Shown here piece by piece: positions 40,529 through 47,979 of a DNA stretch of 64,000 nucleotides. The DNA lies in the NCBI RefSeq assembly GCF_001583495.1, contig NZ_LQAQ01000099.1:130001-194000 (forward strand), given 5' to 3'. Source of the DNA: Flammeovirga sp. SJP92 (lineage in GTDB: Bacteria > Bacteroidota > Bacteroidia > Cytophagales > Flammeovirgaceae). The notes beneath the pieces were generated by a model. That model did not search any database. It saw only the letters and a program-made list of their open reading frames with translations, and was not told where the DNA came from. The stretch's first letter is position 1, and each line of letters opens with the position of its first letter. The translations under genes were made by a program, and so were the position numbers.

Positions 40529-41161
40529 ATGGAGATGAGCCCCAAGTTCGAAAAGGAACTAATCAATAATGTAATTGAAAGTCTATATGCTTCTGGAGTT
40601 TTCACCGAAGATGATATCAAGGATAAAGAGTCATATATTTCAGGCCTTAAACGAATCATCGATAATGGAATTGTTGACGGAATTACAATTGTAACTGATC
40701 ATACTGAAAGTTTGACATTAAAAGCAAGAGAATGTCAAAAAGCTAAAGAATTCGATTATGCAAGAATATTTTATGCAACTTTTTTTGAGCACAAGGTTAA
40801 TGACCTAATATCTCTATATTGTATTAGAAATGGAATTGATTTAAAAACTCAGATTTCAATTATAAAATCAGTAAATATATTAGGTAAGTTTACTTGGTTA
40901 CTGGAACTAATGAAGTATCCTAAGTTCAATAAAAAACATCTATCTACAATTTTAAAGCTAGCTGATTCTAGGAATTCATTTGTCCATTACAAGTGGAAGG
41001 AAGATCCAGAATTAAATAATGAAATTGATTGGGATAAAGAAAAGTTGAGAATTGACTCTGAATTTGAGAATATTGAAAAAACAGTAAAGTATTTCAAAAA
41101 CTATTGTAGTAAACTAAAATTCAAAGGGAAAAAAGGACAGATTAAAAAGATAGTGAAGTGA
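40529..41161 (+). CDS. HEPN-like small protein
   Basis: About 210 residues; the ATG at 40529 is taken (an upstream in-frame TTG adds two residues). All-helical. The C-terminal half contains ADSRNSFVHYKW, an R-x4-H motif (Arg148, His153 by this start), the catalytic signature of HEPN ribonucleases, with the surrounding pattern of HEPN proteins (helix, RN...H). HEPN domains cut RNA in toxins and defence systems. It lies between the two copies of the RNA array start, downstream of an RNA ligase that can rejoin such cuts. No antitoxin-like partner is adjacent. Family assignment comes from the motif and helical profile, not from a search. Confidence 0.6.
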   Translation: MEMSPKFEKELINNVIESLYASGVFTEDDIKDKESYISGLKRIIDNGIVDGITIVTDHTESLTLKARECQKAKEFDYARIFYATFFEHKVNDLISLYCIRNGIDLKTQISIIKSVNILGKFTWLLELMKYPKFNKKHLSTILKLADSRNSFVHYKWKEDPELNNEIDWDKEKLRIDSEFENIEKTVKYFKNYCSKLKFKGKKGQIKKIVK

Positions 41162-41172
41162 TTTTCTTCCCC

Positions 41173-41389
41173 CTGGCGCAAGTGTTAAGCCGATAGGCGT
41201 CACTTGTGTCTAAAAATCGGAAAAGTCTCCAGACTTCCGAATCAACATAACGAAGGAACAAATAAGATAGGAAGACCAAATTTTCTAAATCCTTTCTCTT
41301 GTAAACCAAATGGTTTGTGGGGTAGGGAGTCTACAGACTCCTTCAAAATATAGACACAAGTGACGCCTCCGGCTTAACACTTGCGCCAG
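41173..41389. repeat. 217-bp inverted-repeat element, copy 2
   Basis: Same length, orientation and ends as the element at 37672-37888, about 97 percent identical. It lies between the HEPN-like gene and the intact RNA array. Right behind it, at 41405-41418, the sequence AAAATAACCGAAGGTC repeats the end of the second rtcB gene plus array start. Confidence 0.85.
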
Positions 41390-41412
41390 TTAAGTTTCTA
41401 TACAAAATAACC

Positions 41413-41470
41413 GAAGGTCAAGCATAAGTTACTTCAATTCCCTTACTGAACTACTTATGCCATTACCTTC
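41413..41470 (+). ncRNA. RNA module B (motif hairpin)
   Basis: Outer stem GAAGGT/ACCTTC (41413-41418, 41465-41470); then CAA opposite CATT; inner stem GCATAAGT/ACTTATGC (41422-41429, 41453-41460); unpaired TAC; then TTCA/TGAA around an AT-rich loop. The sequence motif is GGTCAA, helix, TTACTTC on one strand and ATTACC on the other. Four nt later the tRNA-like RNA starts. Confidence 0.75.
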
Positions 41471-41474
41471 ACCC

Positions 41475-41600
41475 GAGACAGTAGCTCAGTTGGTAGAGCA
41501 TAAGGGATAATATTTAAATTACCATTTACGATGGTCAATAAATATTTACTGCTATCATTGGTTAATCTTAAGGTCGTGGGTTCGAGTCCCACCTGTCTCG
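41475..41600 (+). ncRNA. tRNA-like RNA with 53-nt insert in the anticodon loop
   Basis: A full cloverleaf: acceptor GAGACAG/CTGTCTC (41475-41481, 41593-41599; C41474 and G41600 add a pair); TA; D arm GCTC-AGTTGGTA-GAGC; anticodon stem TAAGG/TCTTA (41501-41505, 41566-41570); variable AGGTC; T arm GTGGG-TTCGAGT-CCCAC, with canonical T-loop. The anticodon loop is 60 nt (7 is normal). The insert folds as GATA/TATC-type closing pairs, ATATTTA/TAAATAT (41510-41516, 41539-41545), AATTACC facing GGTCAA, and ACCAT/ATGGT with a TTACG loop; TTACTGC follows the 3' arm. No CCA is encoded. The loop ending GGTTAA would give GTT (Asn) but lacks U33, so I call it a tRNA mimic, not a decoding tRNA. Confidence 0.85.
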
Positions 41601-41601
41601 C

Positions 41602-41727
41602 TAAAAGGTCAATTGTATCTTACTACTATGAGGTTCGAGTCCTCACTTAGATGTCGGTTTTTAAAGATACAAGTACTAGGACAAAATGTCCCTTTTCTTC
41701 TGTTCTAGTACATAAAATTACCTTTTA
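41602..41727 (+). ncRNA. RNA module C with T-arm mimic and side hairpin
   Basis: Outer stem TAAAAGGT/ACCTTTTA (41602-41609, 41720-41727) followed by CAA and ended by ATTACC. The second helix TTGTATCTT/AAGATACAA (41613-41621, 41664-41672) encloses TACTAC and a perfect T-arm copy, TGAGG-TTCGAGT-CCTCA (41629-41645). A second hairpin GTACTAG/CTAGTAC (41673-41679, 41705-41711), with GGAC/GTCC inside, lies between the second helix and ATTACC, giving a three-way junction. Confidence 0.65.
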
Positions 41728-41731
41728 TGGA

Positions 41732-41797
41732 TGAGGTCAATGCTTTCTTACTTCCACACGACTCAAAATCGCTAGATAGAGAAAGCAAATTACCTTC
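41732..41797 (+). ncRNA. RNA module D
   Basis: Outer stem TGAGGT with ACCTTCA (one bulge), CAA, inner stem TGCTTTCT/AGAAAGCA (41741-41748, 41780-41787), then TTACTTC after the 5' strand and AATTACC after the 3' strand. A short CGA/TCG pair closes the apical region. Same motif as modules B and E with unrelated helix sequences. Confidence 0.75.
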
Positions 41798-41870
41798 ACA
41801 GGTCAACTATTACTTACTTCAGAGGGTTACCTCACTAGGTTAGGGATTTAGAAGTAATAGCATTACCTGT
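41798..41870 (+). ncRNA. RNA module E
   Basis: Outer stem ACAGGT/ACCTGT (41798-41803, 41865-41870), CAA, inner stem CTATTACTT/AAGTAATAG (41807-41815, 41852-41860), TTACTTC straddling the end of the 5' strand, CATTACC after the 3' strand. An extra hairpin GAGG-GTTA-CCTC lies at the apex. Helix sequences differ from the other modules while motifs stay, which argues for a conserved fold. Confidence 0.78.
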
Positions 41871-41883
41871 AACTACCATAACA

Positions 41884-41907
41884 GCCCACAACAAATAGGT
41901 TGTGGGC
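41884..41907 (+). terminator. hairpin closing the RNA array
   Basis: GCCCACAAC (41884-41892) pairs perfectly with GTTGTGGGC (41899-41907) around AAATAG. No immediate T-run (CTCATTAAATTTT follows), so a leaky terminator or a processing/stability hairpin 17 nt before the 745-aa gene. Confidence 0.5.
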
Positions 41908-41924
41908 CTCATTAAATTTTCCAG

Positions 41925-44162
41925 ATGATGAAAAACGAATTACAAAAAGTAGCTATTCGTAATGGGGCATTGTATGTGCCATTAAAAGAGATACCCCAAA
42001 AAGCAGTGATCACAGCGATCACAAAATCATATATCCGCCTTTTTGAAGAAGTGGGATTTTATTTCTCCAATGATCTATTACTTCATTTAAATGCAGTTTC
42101 ACCTACAGAAAAAACGGCTATTTATGCCGTTGTACAAGAGGTTCTTGGCTTAAAGAAAAATTGGACACCACTGATCAAAGCATGGGATCAACCCTCGAAG
42201 ATTACATTTGGTGATCAAGTGATTACTTGGTTGTCCAATAAAATGGGTTCCCAAAGCGGTTACCTTTTACCATGTGATCATGTCATTCCTGAAGGCACAT
42301 TTAATATTGATGACTTCAATGGTTGTCCTCATTGTGGTACACCTTTCGAAGTGGGGAAGTTAATGTTGCAGGATGAAGGGAAAAAGCTTAAAAAATTAAG
42401 TCTTTGGACAGATCAAGAATTAGAAAAATATTTTCACGGGTTACTAGTCTCTGCAGTTGCATTGGATGCCACGCAGGTAGAGAACCTTCAGATTTTATTA
42501 AAACACTTTGACTTTCCTGAAGGTGCACAAATTGTGATGAAGGAAACAAAGATGTTGGTGATTGATACATTGACACAACAAAATGAAATCAGAAAGGCCA
42601 ATCAGTTTTTCCAATCTCCTAATGATGTCTTAAGGTATTTATGGTATAAACATACTGGTTATTTACAACTTGTAAAACCAAAAGTGATTATCAAAAGAAA
42701 AGGGATCAATGCTGTCAATATCCATCGACAAATGGATGCTCAACAAGCCACAAAGAAGAAGGCGACTGACGCTTTGAAATTGAAATTTTCAAGAAAGGAA
42801 GCGAAGGTTTATGCTTATTGGCTGAATCGTTTATCCATGAATATCCAACAGCAATGTGAGGACATGCACCCTAATAGAGGAATGTGGGTTAGAGTGATCA
42901 GAGCCTTACGTTTGGGGGAGTTGAGTAAAAGAAAAGGATATGAAAAGCTCGCTCAATTAATGGATACTTTTTATAATCAAAACTATACCGTTTGGCAGGG
43001 TAGAGTGAATCATTTTAAGCTGAAGCTTGATGCTGAAAAGACTTTTACTTTGTTGAAGCAACGTCCAGGATTATTTGCAAGATCTTTATTTGCCAATATG
43101 CTTTGGTTTGGTCCAGAAGTAACTTTGAAGCACTTTAAGGAAATTGTAAATCAATTGCCATCACGCTTGATCTACACTTTGAATATGTATGCGGATACCT
43201 ATTTTGACCCTAGTTCAGATAGAGTGGTAAAACCTTTGGGCGGGACATCGAAAAGAATTCCGAAAAACCACTTGTTGCAAGCTTATATGGAGGAAGATTT
43301 GAAGAAGATGGTCAATCAAATCCACCAACTGACTTTTGAGAAAATCAAAGAGAAGTTGGAGCAGGAAGAAGTCAAACCACATAGTATTTATATCGACCCA
43401 CAATTGTATAATATTCCTTTTGCGATTGGGGAAAGAAGTAATCATATCCAAGATTTGAATCACGTTCCTACAGGAGCAAGGTTCCCGATTGAGGGAGATA
43501 AAGTCCGTCTGTTTATGCAATGGGGAGAAGGGTTGCCGGCTCAACATTTGGATATGGATGTAAGCTGTATGGTGATTTATCCTGAAAAAGCAGAGTTTTG
43601 CTCTTACTCCCAACTGAATATCGGAGGTTGTAAACACAGCGGAGATATACAGCAGATTCCAGAAAAAGTTGGAACAGCAGAATACATTGATGTTGATGTC
43701 GCTTACTTGCAGAAGTGGGGAGCGAAGTACGTTTATTTTACTTCCAATGCCTACACTAACGGAAGCCTTAGCCCGAATATGATGGTCGGTTGGATGAATT
43801 CAGAATACCCGATGACCATTTCCGATACAGGCGTAGGGTATCATCCAGCACATATTCAACAGCACATCAAAATCAAAGAAGGCTTAGCCAAAGGTTTACT
43901 TTTTGGAATATTGGATATCCAAAAGCGGGAAATGATTTGGTTGGAAATGGATTTCAGTGGTCAAGTCGTTCAAAATATGAACTTGAAAACAGTAGAAAGC
44001 TTGATGCAAAAAATGGAGGCCAGAATCAAAGTAGGAGATATTCTGAAGCTAAAAGCAGAAATTCACCAACTCACCATTACAGAAAATCAAGAAGAAGCAG
44101 ATCAAGTTTATGATTTGAAATGGGCTAGCGATCCGAATGAACTTAATCAGTTTTTGTTGTAA
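41925..44162 (+). CDS. large protein with Cys/His cluster and TerD-like C-terminus
   Basis: 745 residues, not recognised as a whole. Residues about 112-140 contain CDH...CPHC (Cys117, His119, Cys134, Cys137), a likely zinc site. Residues about 285-430 are helical with Tyr/Trp and basic residues (AYWLNRLSMNI, GMWVRVIRALRLGEL, KRKGYEKLAQLMDTFY), plausible for nucleic-acid binding. Residues about 525-640 resemble TerD/stress proteins: HLDMDVSCMVIYP, GGCKHSGDIQQIPEK, and TAEYIDVDVAYL. The C-terminal 105 residues are mixed. It directly follows the RNA array, with ATG ATG start 17 nt after the closing hairpin, so array and gene may share a transcript. A scaffold or binder of the array RNA is my inference; the TerD likeness is by eye. 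Confidence 0.7.
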   Translation: MMKNELQKVAIRNGALYVPLKEIPQKAVITAITKSYIRLFEEVGFYFSNDLLLHLNAVSPTEKTAIYAVVQEVLGLKKNWTPLIKAWDQPSKITFGDQVITWLSNKMGSQSGYLLPCDHVIPEGTFNIDDFNGCPHCGTPFEVGKLMLQDEGKKLKKLSLWTDQELEKYFHGLLVSAVALDATQVENLQILLKHFDFPEGAQIVMKETKMLVIDTLTQQNEIRKANQFFQSPNDVLRYLWYKHTGYLQLVKPKVIIKRKGINAVNIHRQMDAQQATKKKATDALKLKFSRKEAKVYAYWLNRLSMNIQQQCEDMHPNRGMWVRVIRALRLGELSKRKGYEKLAQLMDTFYNQNYTVWQGRVNHFKLKLDAEKTFTLLKQRPGLFARSLFANMLWFGPEVTLKHFKEIVNQLPSRLIYTLNMYADTYFDPSSDRVVKPLGGTSKRIPKNHLLQAYMEEDLKKMVNQIHQLTFEKIKEKLEQEEVKPHSIYIDPQLYNIPFAIGERSNHIQDLNHVPTGARFPIEGDKVRLFMQWGEGLPAQHLDMDVSCMVIYPEKAEFCSYSQLNIGGCKHSGDIQQIPEKVGTAEYIDVDVAYLQKWGAKYVYFTSNAYTNGSLSPNMMVGWMNSEYPMTISDTGVGYHPAHIQQHIKIKEGLAKGLLFGILDIQKREMIWLEMDFSGQVVQNMNLKTVESLMQKMEARIKVGDILKLKAEIHQLTITENQEEADQVYDLKWASDPNELNQFLL

Positions 44163-44182
44163 GGAAGCATTGAAGCTATGCG

Positions 44183-44240
44183 AGTGCTAGGACTTACATA
44201 GTGTACATAGTAGCATGTACATCATGTAAGTCCTAGCACT
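44183..44240 (+). ncRNA. long perfect hairpin in the island's 3' end
   Basis: A 17-bp perfect stem (44183-44199 with 44224-44240), a 2x2 internal loop, then 7 bp (44202-44208 with 44215-44221) and a 6-nt loop. It is followed by more TGTAC-rich inverted repeats up to about 44296. Such a long hairpin is not a terminator (no T-run). It could be a structured RNA or a recombination/mobile-element site. Confidence 0.6.
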
Positions 44241-44307
44241 TGCAATATGTACGTCTCTGCATGTACAGTGTGTACGTGCTGGGATGTACTAGTACAATGC
44301 TTTGGTG

Positions 44308-44400
44308 TCCCATATCTATGGGAAAGATTGTCTCATAGTAATGGGAAAAGGAGTCCTCTTTATATGAGAAACACTTTCCCCAATACATGGGAAAGTGTTT
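44308..44400 (+). other. further hairpins downstream of the 745-aa gene
   Basis: TCCCAT-ATCT-ATGGGA (44308-44323), and AAACACTTTCCC (44369-44380) paired perfectly with GGGAAAGTGTTT (44389-44400) over an 8-nt loop. Both contain the string GGGAAA. No coding frame. The second can serve as terminator for one direction, without a T-run. Confidence 0.5.
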
Positions 44401-44407
44401 ACCACTT

Positions 44408-44448
44408 CTAGCACAAGTATCAAGCCGATACTTGTGTTTAAAAATCGG
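44408..44448 (+). repeat. remnant of the inverted-repeat element end
   Basis: CTAGCACAAGTATCAAGCC, GATACTTGTGTTTAAAAATCGG here matches the left end of the 217-bp element (CTGGCGCAAGTGTTAAGCC, GAT..ACTTGTGTCTAAAAATCGG) with a few changes. It folds into a perfect 10-bp hairpin (44412-44421 with 44427-44436). Sequence beyond 44448 is unlike the element, so only one end remains. The rest of the gap to 44637 shows nothing I can name. Confidence 0.7.
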
Positions 44449-44637
44449 GGAGGAGATAAGATCAGTTAAGACAAATCATAAAAAGGGTTTAAAAAAGATT
44501 TGAGGATAAATCTCTCGAAGATAAATAATTAACGTTTCTATTTAGACAGTTCAGATTATCGGGGTAACTATATTTTCTTTGTAAAGCTAGGAATAAGTTT
44601 TAGTTTTGTGTTTTTAAAAATTTAAAAGCTAAACTAA

Positions 44638-46311
44638 GTGTATCTTCAATCAACTTTTACTGTATTATTATTTTCCCTATTTTTCTTTTTTTCGAATGTA
44701 AGTTGGGGACAAAAGGGAAATACTCACGACGATCCATTTGTGGTGACAGATCTCAATCAAACTTTTGAAGGAAGTTTAAATGATTTTACTAAGGATTTAC
44801 CCATGGGATTAATTCGTCATGAAGGGGATAGTCCCAATATTTGGTTTTCTTTTATTTGTCCACAAAATATAGATTATTTAAGGATCGATTACATATTGAA
44901 AGGAGGTGGCTTACCAAGATTATCATTATATGATCAAGACGGTATAGATAGTTGGAAGAATAATGGTATTGATACTCCCTTATTTAACATAAAAGGAGGA
45001 ATTCATGGTAGGCCTATTATTGTTACAAGTGATTTGTGTAAGTTTGAGCCAGGTAAAAAATATTATATTACGTTTTTTAGTTATTCAGGAACAAGAGAGT
45101 ACAAGGTTGACTTTTCTACTCAATATAAAATTGGGGACAGTCCATCTTCTGCTATTGAAATAGATTTTAATTCATTTAGTAATAATTGGCAACATGTAGA
45201 ACAACCCGTAAACTTAACAATTGTACCTCCTGCTGGAGGAAATACTAAGAGTTCAAATAGATGGTTTAAATTTACCTATCCAGAGGATGAACCTTCTTTG
45301 CAAATAAAATTTATCCCACTACAACAAGGCATAGGTAGAATAACATTGTTTGATCAATCCAAAATAGACCTATGGAATAGTGAGCAACAAGATGAGTATT
45401 TATTAAAAAAGAAGTCTGATGGTCATGGTCAGCCTTCTACAATTAGTTCTAATGATTTTCAGTTTATTAAAGGGAATGTCTATTATTTTTCAGTCCATGC
45501 TCATGTCATAGCAGATGATACTGAATATTCTGTAAATATGATCAAAGGAGATGAGAATGATGGGTATTGGTCAATCATTGAAAAGTATCAATCATTAAGC
45601 TCCTTATATCCGAAAGTAGGAATTGGTACCGAAAACCCTACTTCTACATTAGAGGTTAATGGAGATATTGCAATATCTTCTATGCCATTAGGAGAGAGTA
45701 GTACAAGCAAAAAGTTGATTTTAAATGGGCAATCAATAGCAGATAAAAATATATGGTTATCAAGGCATGATAACTCAAATAATAGTGAATTAAGAATAAA
45801 TTTAGCTTCAGGTATATCTCCTATAGATAATCAATTGAGTATCGGTTATACAGTAGGCTATGATTGGATACCTAAGTTTAGTTTCAGTAAGAGTGGTAAG
45901 TTAAGCATCAACACACTAGACCCTGGTAAATATTCATTAGCTGTTAACGGAAGTATAGGAAGTAACCTAATTGAGTCTAAGGAAGTGATTGTTACACCTC
46001 AAATTGAATGGCCAGATTATGTATTCAATGAAGATTATCCACTTATGCCATTAGATCAGCTTCAAAAGTATTTGAACGAACATAAACATTTACCTGAGAT
46101 ACCTTCTGCTGAAGAAGTGAAAGAGAAAGGACTTTCTATTGGTGATCAGAATGCTTTATTACTGAAAAAAATAGAGGAATTGACTCTTCATATAATAAAT
46201 CAAGAACAAGAGATAAAAAGACTAGAACAACTCAATGATAAAGTAGAATTGCTTGAAAAGCAATTGCTTCTGATGACCGATTTATTAAAGAAAAATCAAC
46301 TTATCGATTAA
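44638..46311 (+). CDS. secreted beta-sandwich protein with WPDYVF tail
   Basis: 557 residues. GTG start at 44638; it gives a signal peptide (about 1-24, ending VSWGQ). Two similar domains of about 130 residues (from SLNDFTKDLPMGLIRHEGD, and from NWQHVEQPVNLTIVPPAGG) look like pre-peptidase C-terminal beta-sandwiches. A stalk-like segment (VGIGTENPTSTLEVNGDIAI) resembles phage-tail-fibre or chaperone-of-endosialidase regions. The end is EWPDYVFNEDYPLMPL, then HLPEIPSAEEV, and a leucine coiled coil (LLLKKIEELTLHI). This tail is shared with the next gene. Surface-exposed trimer-like protein of an RHS-type locus is inferred. Confidence 0.8.
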   Translation: MYLQSTFTVLLFSLFFFFSNVSWGQKGNTHDDPFVVTDLNQTFEGSLNDFTKDLPMGLIRHEGDSPNIWFSFICPQNIDYLRIDYILKGGGLPRLSLYDQDGIDSWKNNGIDTPLFNIKGGIHGRPIIVTSDLCKFEPGKKYYITFFSYSGTREYKVDFSTQYKIGDSPSSAIEIDFNSFSNNWQHVEQPVNLTIVPPAGGNTKSSNRWFKFTYPEDEPSLQIKFIPLQQGIGRITLFDQSKIDLWNSEQQDEYLLKKKSDGHGQPSTISSNDFQFIKGNVYYFSVHAHVIADDTEYSVNMIKGDENDGYWSIIEKYQSLSSLYPKVGIGTENPTSTLEVNGDIAISSMPLGESSTSKKLILNGQSIADKNIWLSRHDNSNNSELRINLASGISPIDNQLSIGYTVGYDWIPKFSFSKSGKLSINTLDPGKYSLAVNGSIGSNLIESKEVIVTPQIEWPDYVFNEDYPLMPLDQLQKYLNEHKHLPEIPSAEEVKEKGLSIGDQNALLLKKIEELTLHIINQEQEIKRLEQLNDKVELLEKQLLLMTDLLKKNQLID

Positions 46312-46312
46312 A

Positions 46313-47884
46313 ATGAAAAAAATACTAATTACAACAATATTATTATGTTGCTCGCTCTCTTTCGCATTTTGCCAGGAGGGAGATAATAAAGAGACTGCTG
46401 TTGCTTTGGTGCTTAATTCAGTTTCTGATGTATTTACTACAGAAGATGGAACTCCAGATGGAGTTAAACCAAGTTGTTGGAAAGATGGTCCGAGTGCTAA
46501 TAAGTGGTTTAAATTTATTGCTCAATCTTCAAATATTGACATTCAATTGAATAGAGGTTCAATTCAGAGGGCAATGATTGCTCTATGGGATGATCAAGGC
46601 AATGTTATCTCCTGTAATAGTTATGCATCAAATTATTCTAATGTCTCGGTAGGTTCAACAGACCTAACACCCGGAAATACTTATTACATCTCTGTAGATA
46701 ATCAAAATTATGTCCCTTACAGAGGCACTTTTACTTTAGCAGTTTACAATAGAATTTCTAATGACTTCAAAGAAGGAGCACTAACAGTGAACTCTTCAGG
46801 ATGTACTGAAGAATTTGATAATGTTGGAGGTACGCCTGACGGTCCTTCAAGTTGTTCTACTACTCCATATGCAAATAAATGGTACAAATTCGTAGCTACA
46901 TCTTCAAATATTGATATCAAACTAAATAGAGGAACTATTACAGCTCCAAGGTTGATGCTTTGGGATTCTAACCTTAATTTATTGTCTTGTGAAGCTTCAG
47001 CGTCAAATAGTTCTGATGTTAGAGTAGGATCTGTCAGTTTAACCTCTGGTGAGGTTTATTTCATCTCAGTTGATAATTTAGGAAATTCATCTTGGAGAGG
47101 TACATTCACATTATGTTTAAGCAATGAAATAACGAATGATTTTAAAGAAGGGGCAAAACCTATTAATTCTTCAGGGTGTACAGAAGAATTTTCTACAGTT
47201 GAGAGTACACCAGATGGACCAGAAAGTTGTACAGTCCCTTTTGCAAACCGATGGTATAGTTTTACTCCTAGAACATCAAAAATTGATATTGAATTAAAAA
47301 GAGGAACTATTACTGATCCAAGGCTGATGCTTTGGGATTCTGATTTTCAATTAGTGGCTTGTGCTATTGCAGAAAATCAAAACTCTAATGTTTCTATTAA
47401 ATCTGAGGAGTTAACTCCGGGAAATAAGTACTATATTTCGGTTGACAACAGAAATAATAATAGTTGGAAAGGTACTTTTTCATTGTGTTTAGATGATTAT
47501 GGTCCTAATATTTGTGCTCCTTTGAGTTGTAATGAAAAAAGCGTTATGATAAATGTTTCTGATGCTAGAGGATATGATCTTGCTGTAGGAGGCAAAATCA
47601 TTGCAGAAGAAGTGACTATTTTGTCTGTTAATAATTGGCCTGACTATGTTTTCGGGGATAATTATGAACTATCATCACTAAAAGACTTAGAGACATATAT
47701 TACAATGAATAAACATCTCCCAGAAATACCATCGATCAAAGAAGTTGATGAAAACGGAGTGGAGCTTGGAAATATGAATAAACTACTTTTGAAAAAAATT
47801 GAAGAGTTAACTCTTTATCTAATCCAACAGAACAAAGAAATTCAAGAACTTAAAAAAGAGGTGTCTGCTTTAAAGAAAGACTAA
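46313..47884 (+). CDS. secreted three-repeat PPC-type protein with WPDYVF tail
   Basis: 523 residues. ATG start two nt after the previous stop, so co-transcribed. The signal peptide ends SFAFCQEG. Three tandem repeats of about 125 residues (about 20-145, 150-270, 275-395) each carry the PPC-type phrases TPDGP, NKWFKFIAQSSNIDIQLNRG and PGNTYYISVDNQN. The C-terminal part repeats the family tail (NNWPDYVFGDNYELSSL, HLPEIPSIKEVDENGVELG, LLKKIEELTLYLIQQ). Tail and repeats suggest an extracellular adhesin- or fibre-like protein. Function unknown. Confidence 0.82.
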   Translation: MKKILITTILLCCSLSFAFCQEGDNKETAVALVLNSVSDVFTTEDGTPDGVKPSCWKDGPSANKWFKFIAQSSNIDIQLNRGSIQRAMIALWDDQGNVISCNSYASNYSNVSVGSTDLTPGNTYYISVDNQNYVPYRGTFTLAVYNRISNDFKEGALTVNSSGCTEEFDNVGGTPDGPSSCSTTPYANKWYKFVATSSNIDIKLNRGTITAPRLMLWDSNLNLLSCEASASNSSDVRVGSVSLTSGEVYFISVDNLGNSSWRGTFTLCLSNEITNDFKEGAKPINSSGCTEEFSTVESTPDGPESCTVPFANRWYSFTPRTSKIDIELKRGTITDPRLMLWDSDFQLVACAIAENQNSNVSIKSEELTPGNKYYISVDNRNNNSWKGTFSLCLDDYGPNICAPLSCNEKSVMINVSDARGYDLAVGGKIIAEEVTILSVNNWPDYVFGDNYELSSLKDLETYITMNKHLPEIPSIKEVDENGVELGNMNKLLLKKIEELTLYLIQQNKEIQELKKEVSALKKD

Positions 47885-47979
47885 ATCAAAAGATTAATAC
47901 AGGACTTTCCGTTTCAATATAAAACTGAAGAAGAGTTATAGATTGGCTGGATATATGATTATGATTTCAAACCAGGAAT

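Noticed and set aside
41506-41565. Group I intron in a tRNA gene
   Set aside because: The insert is about 53 nt, far below the size of a group I intron core (over 200 nt), and has no P3-P7-type elements.
41475-41600. Functional tRNA-Asn (anticodon GTT)
   Set aside because: The anticodon loop is 60 nt, U33 is missing before GTT, and no CCA is encoded, so a decoding tRNA is unlikely without splicing that I cannot show. Treated as a tRNA mimic.
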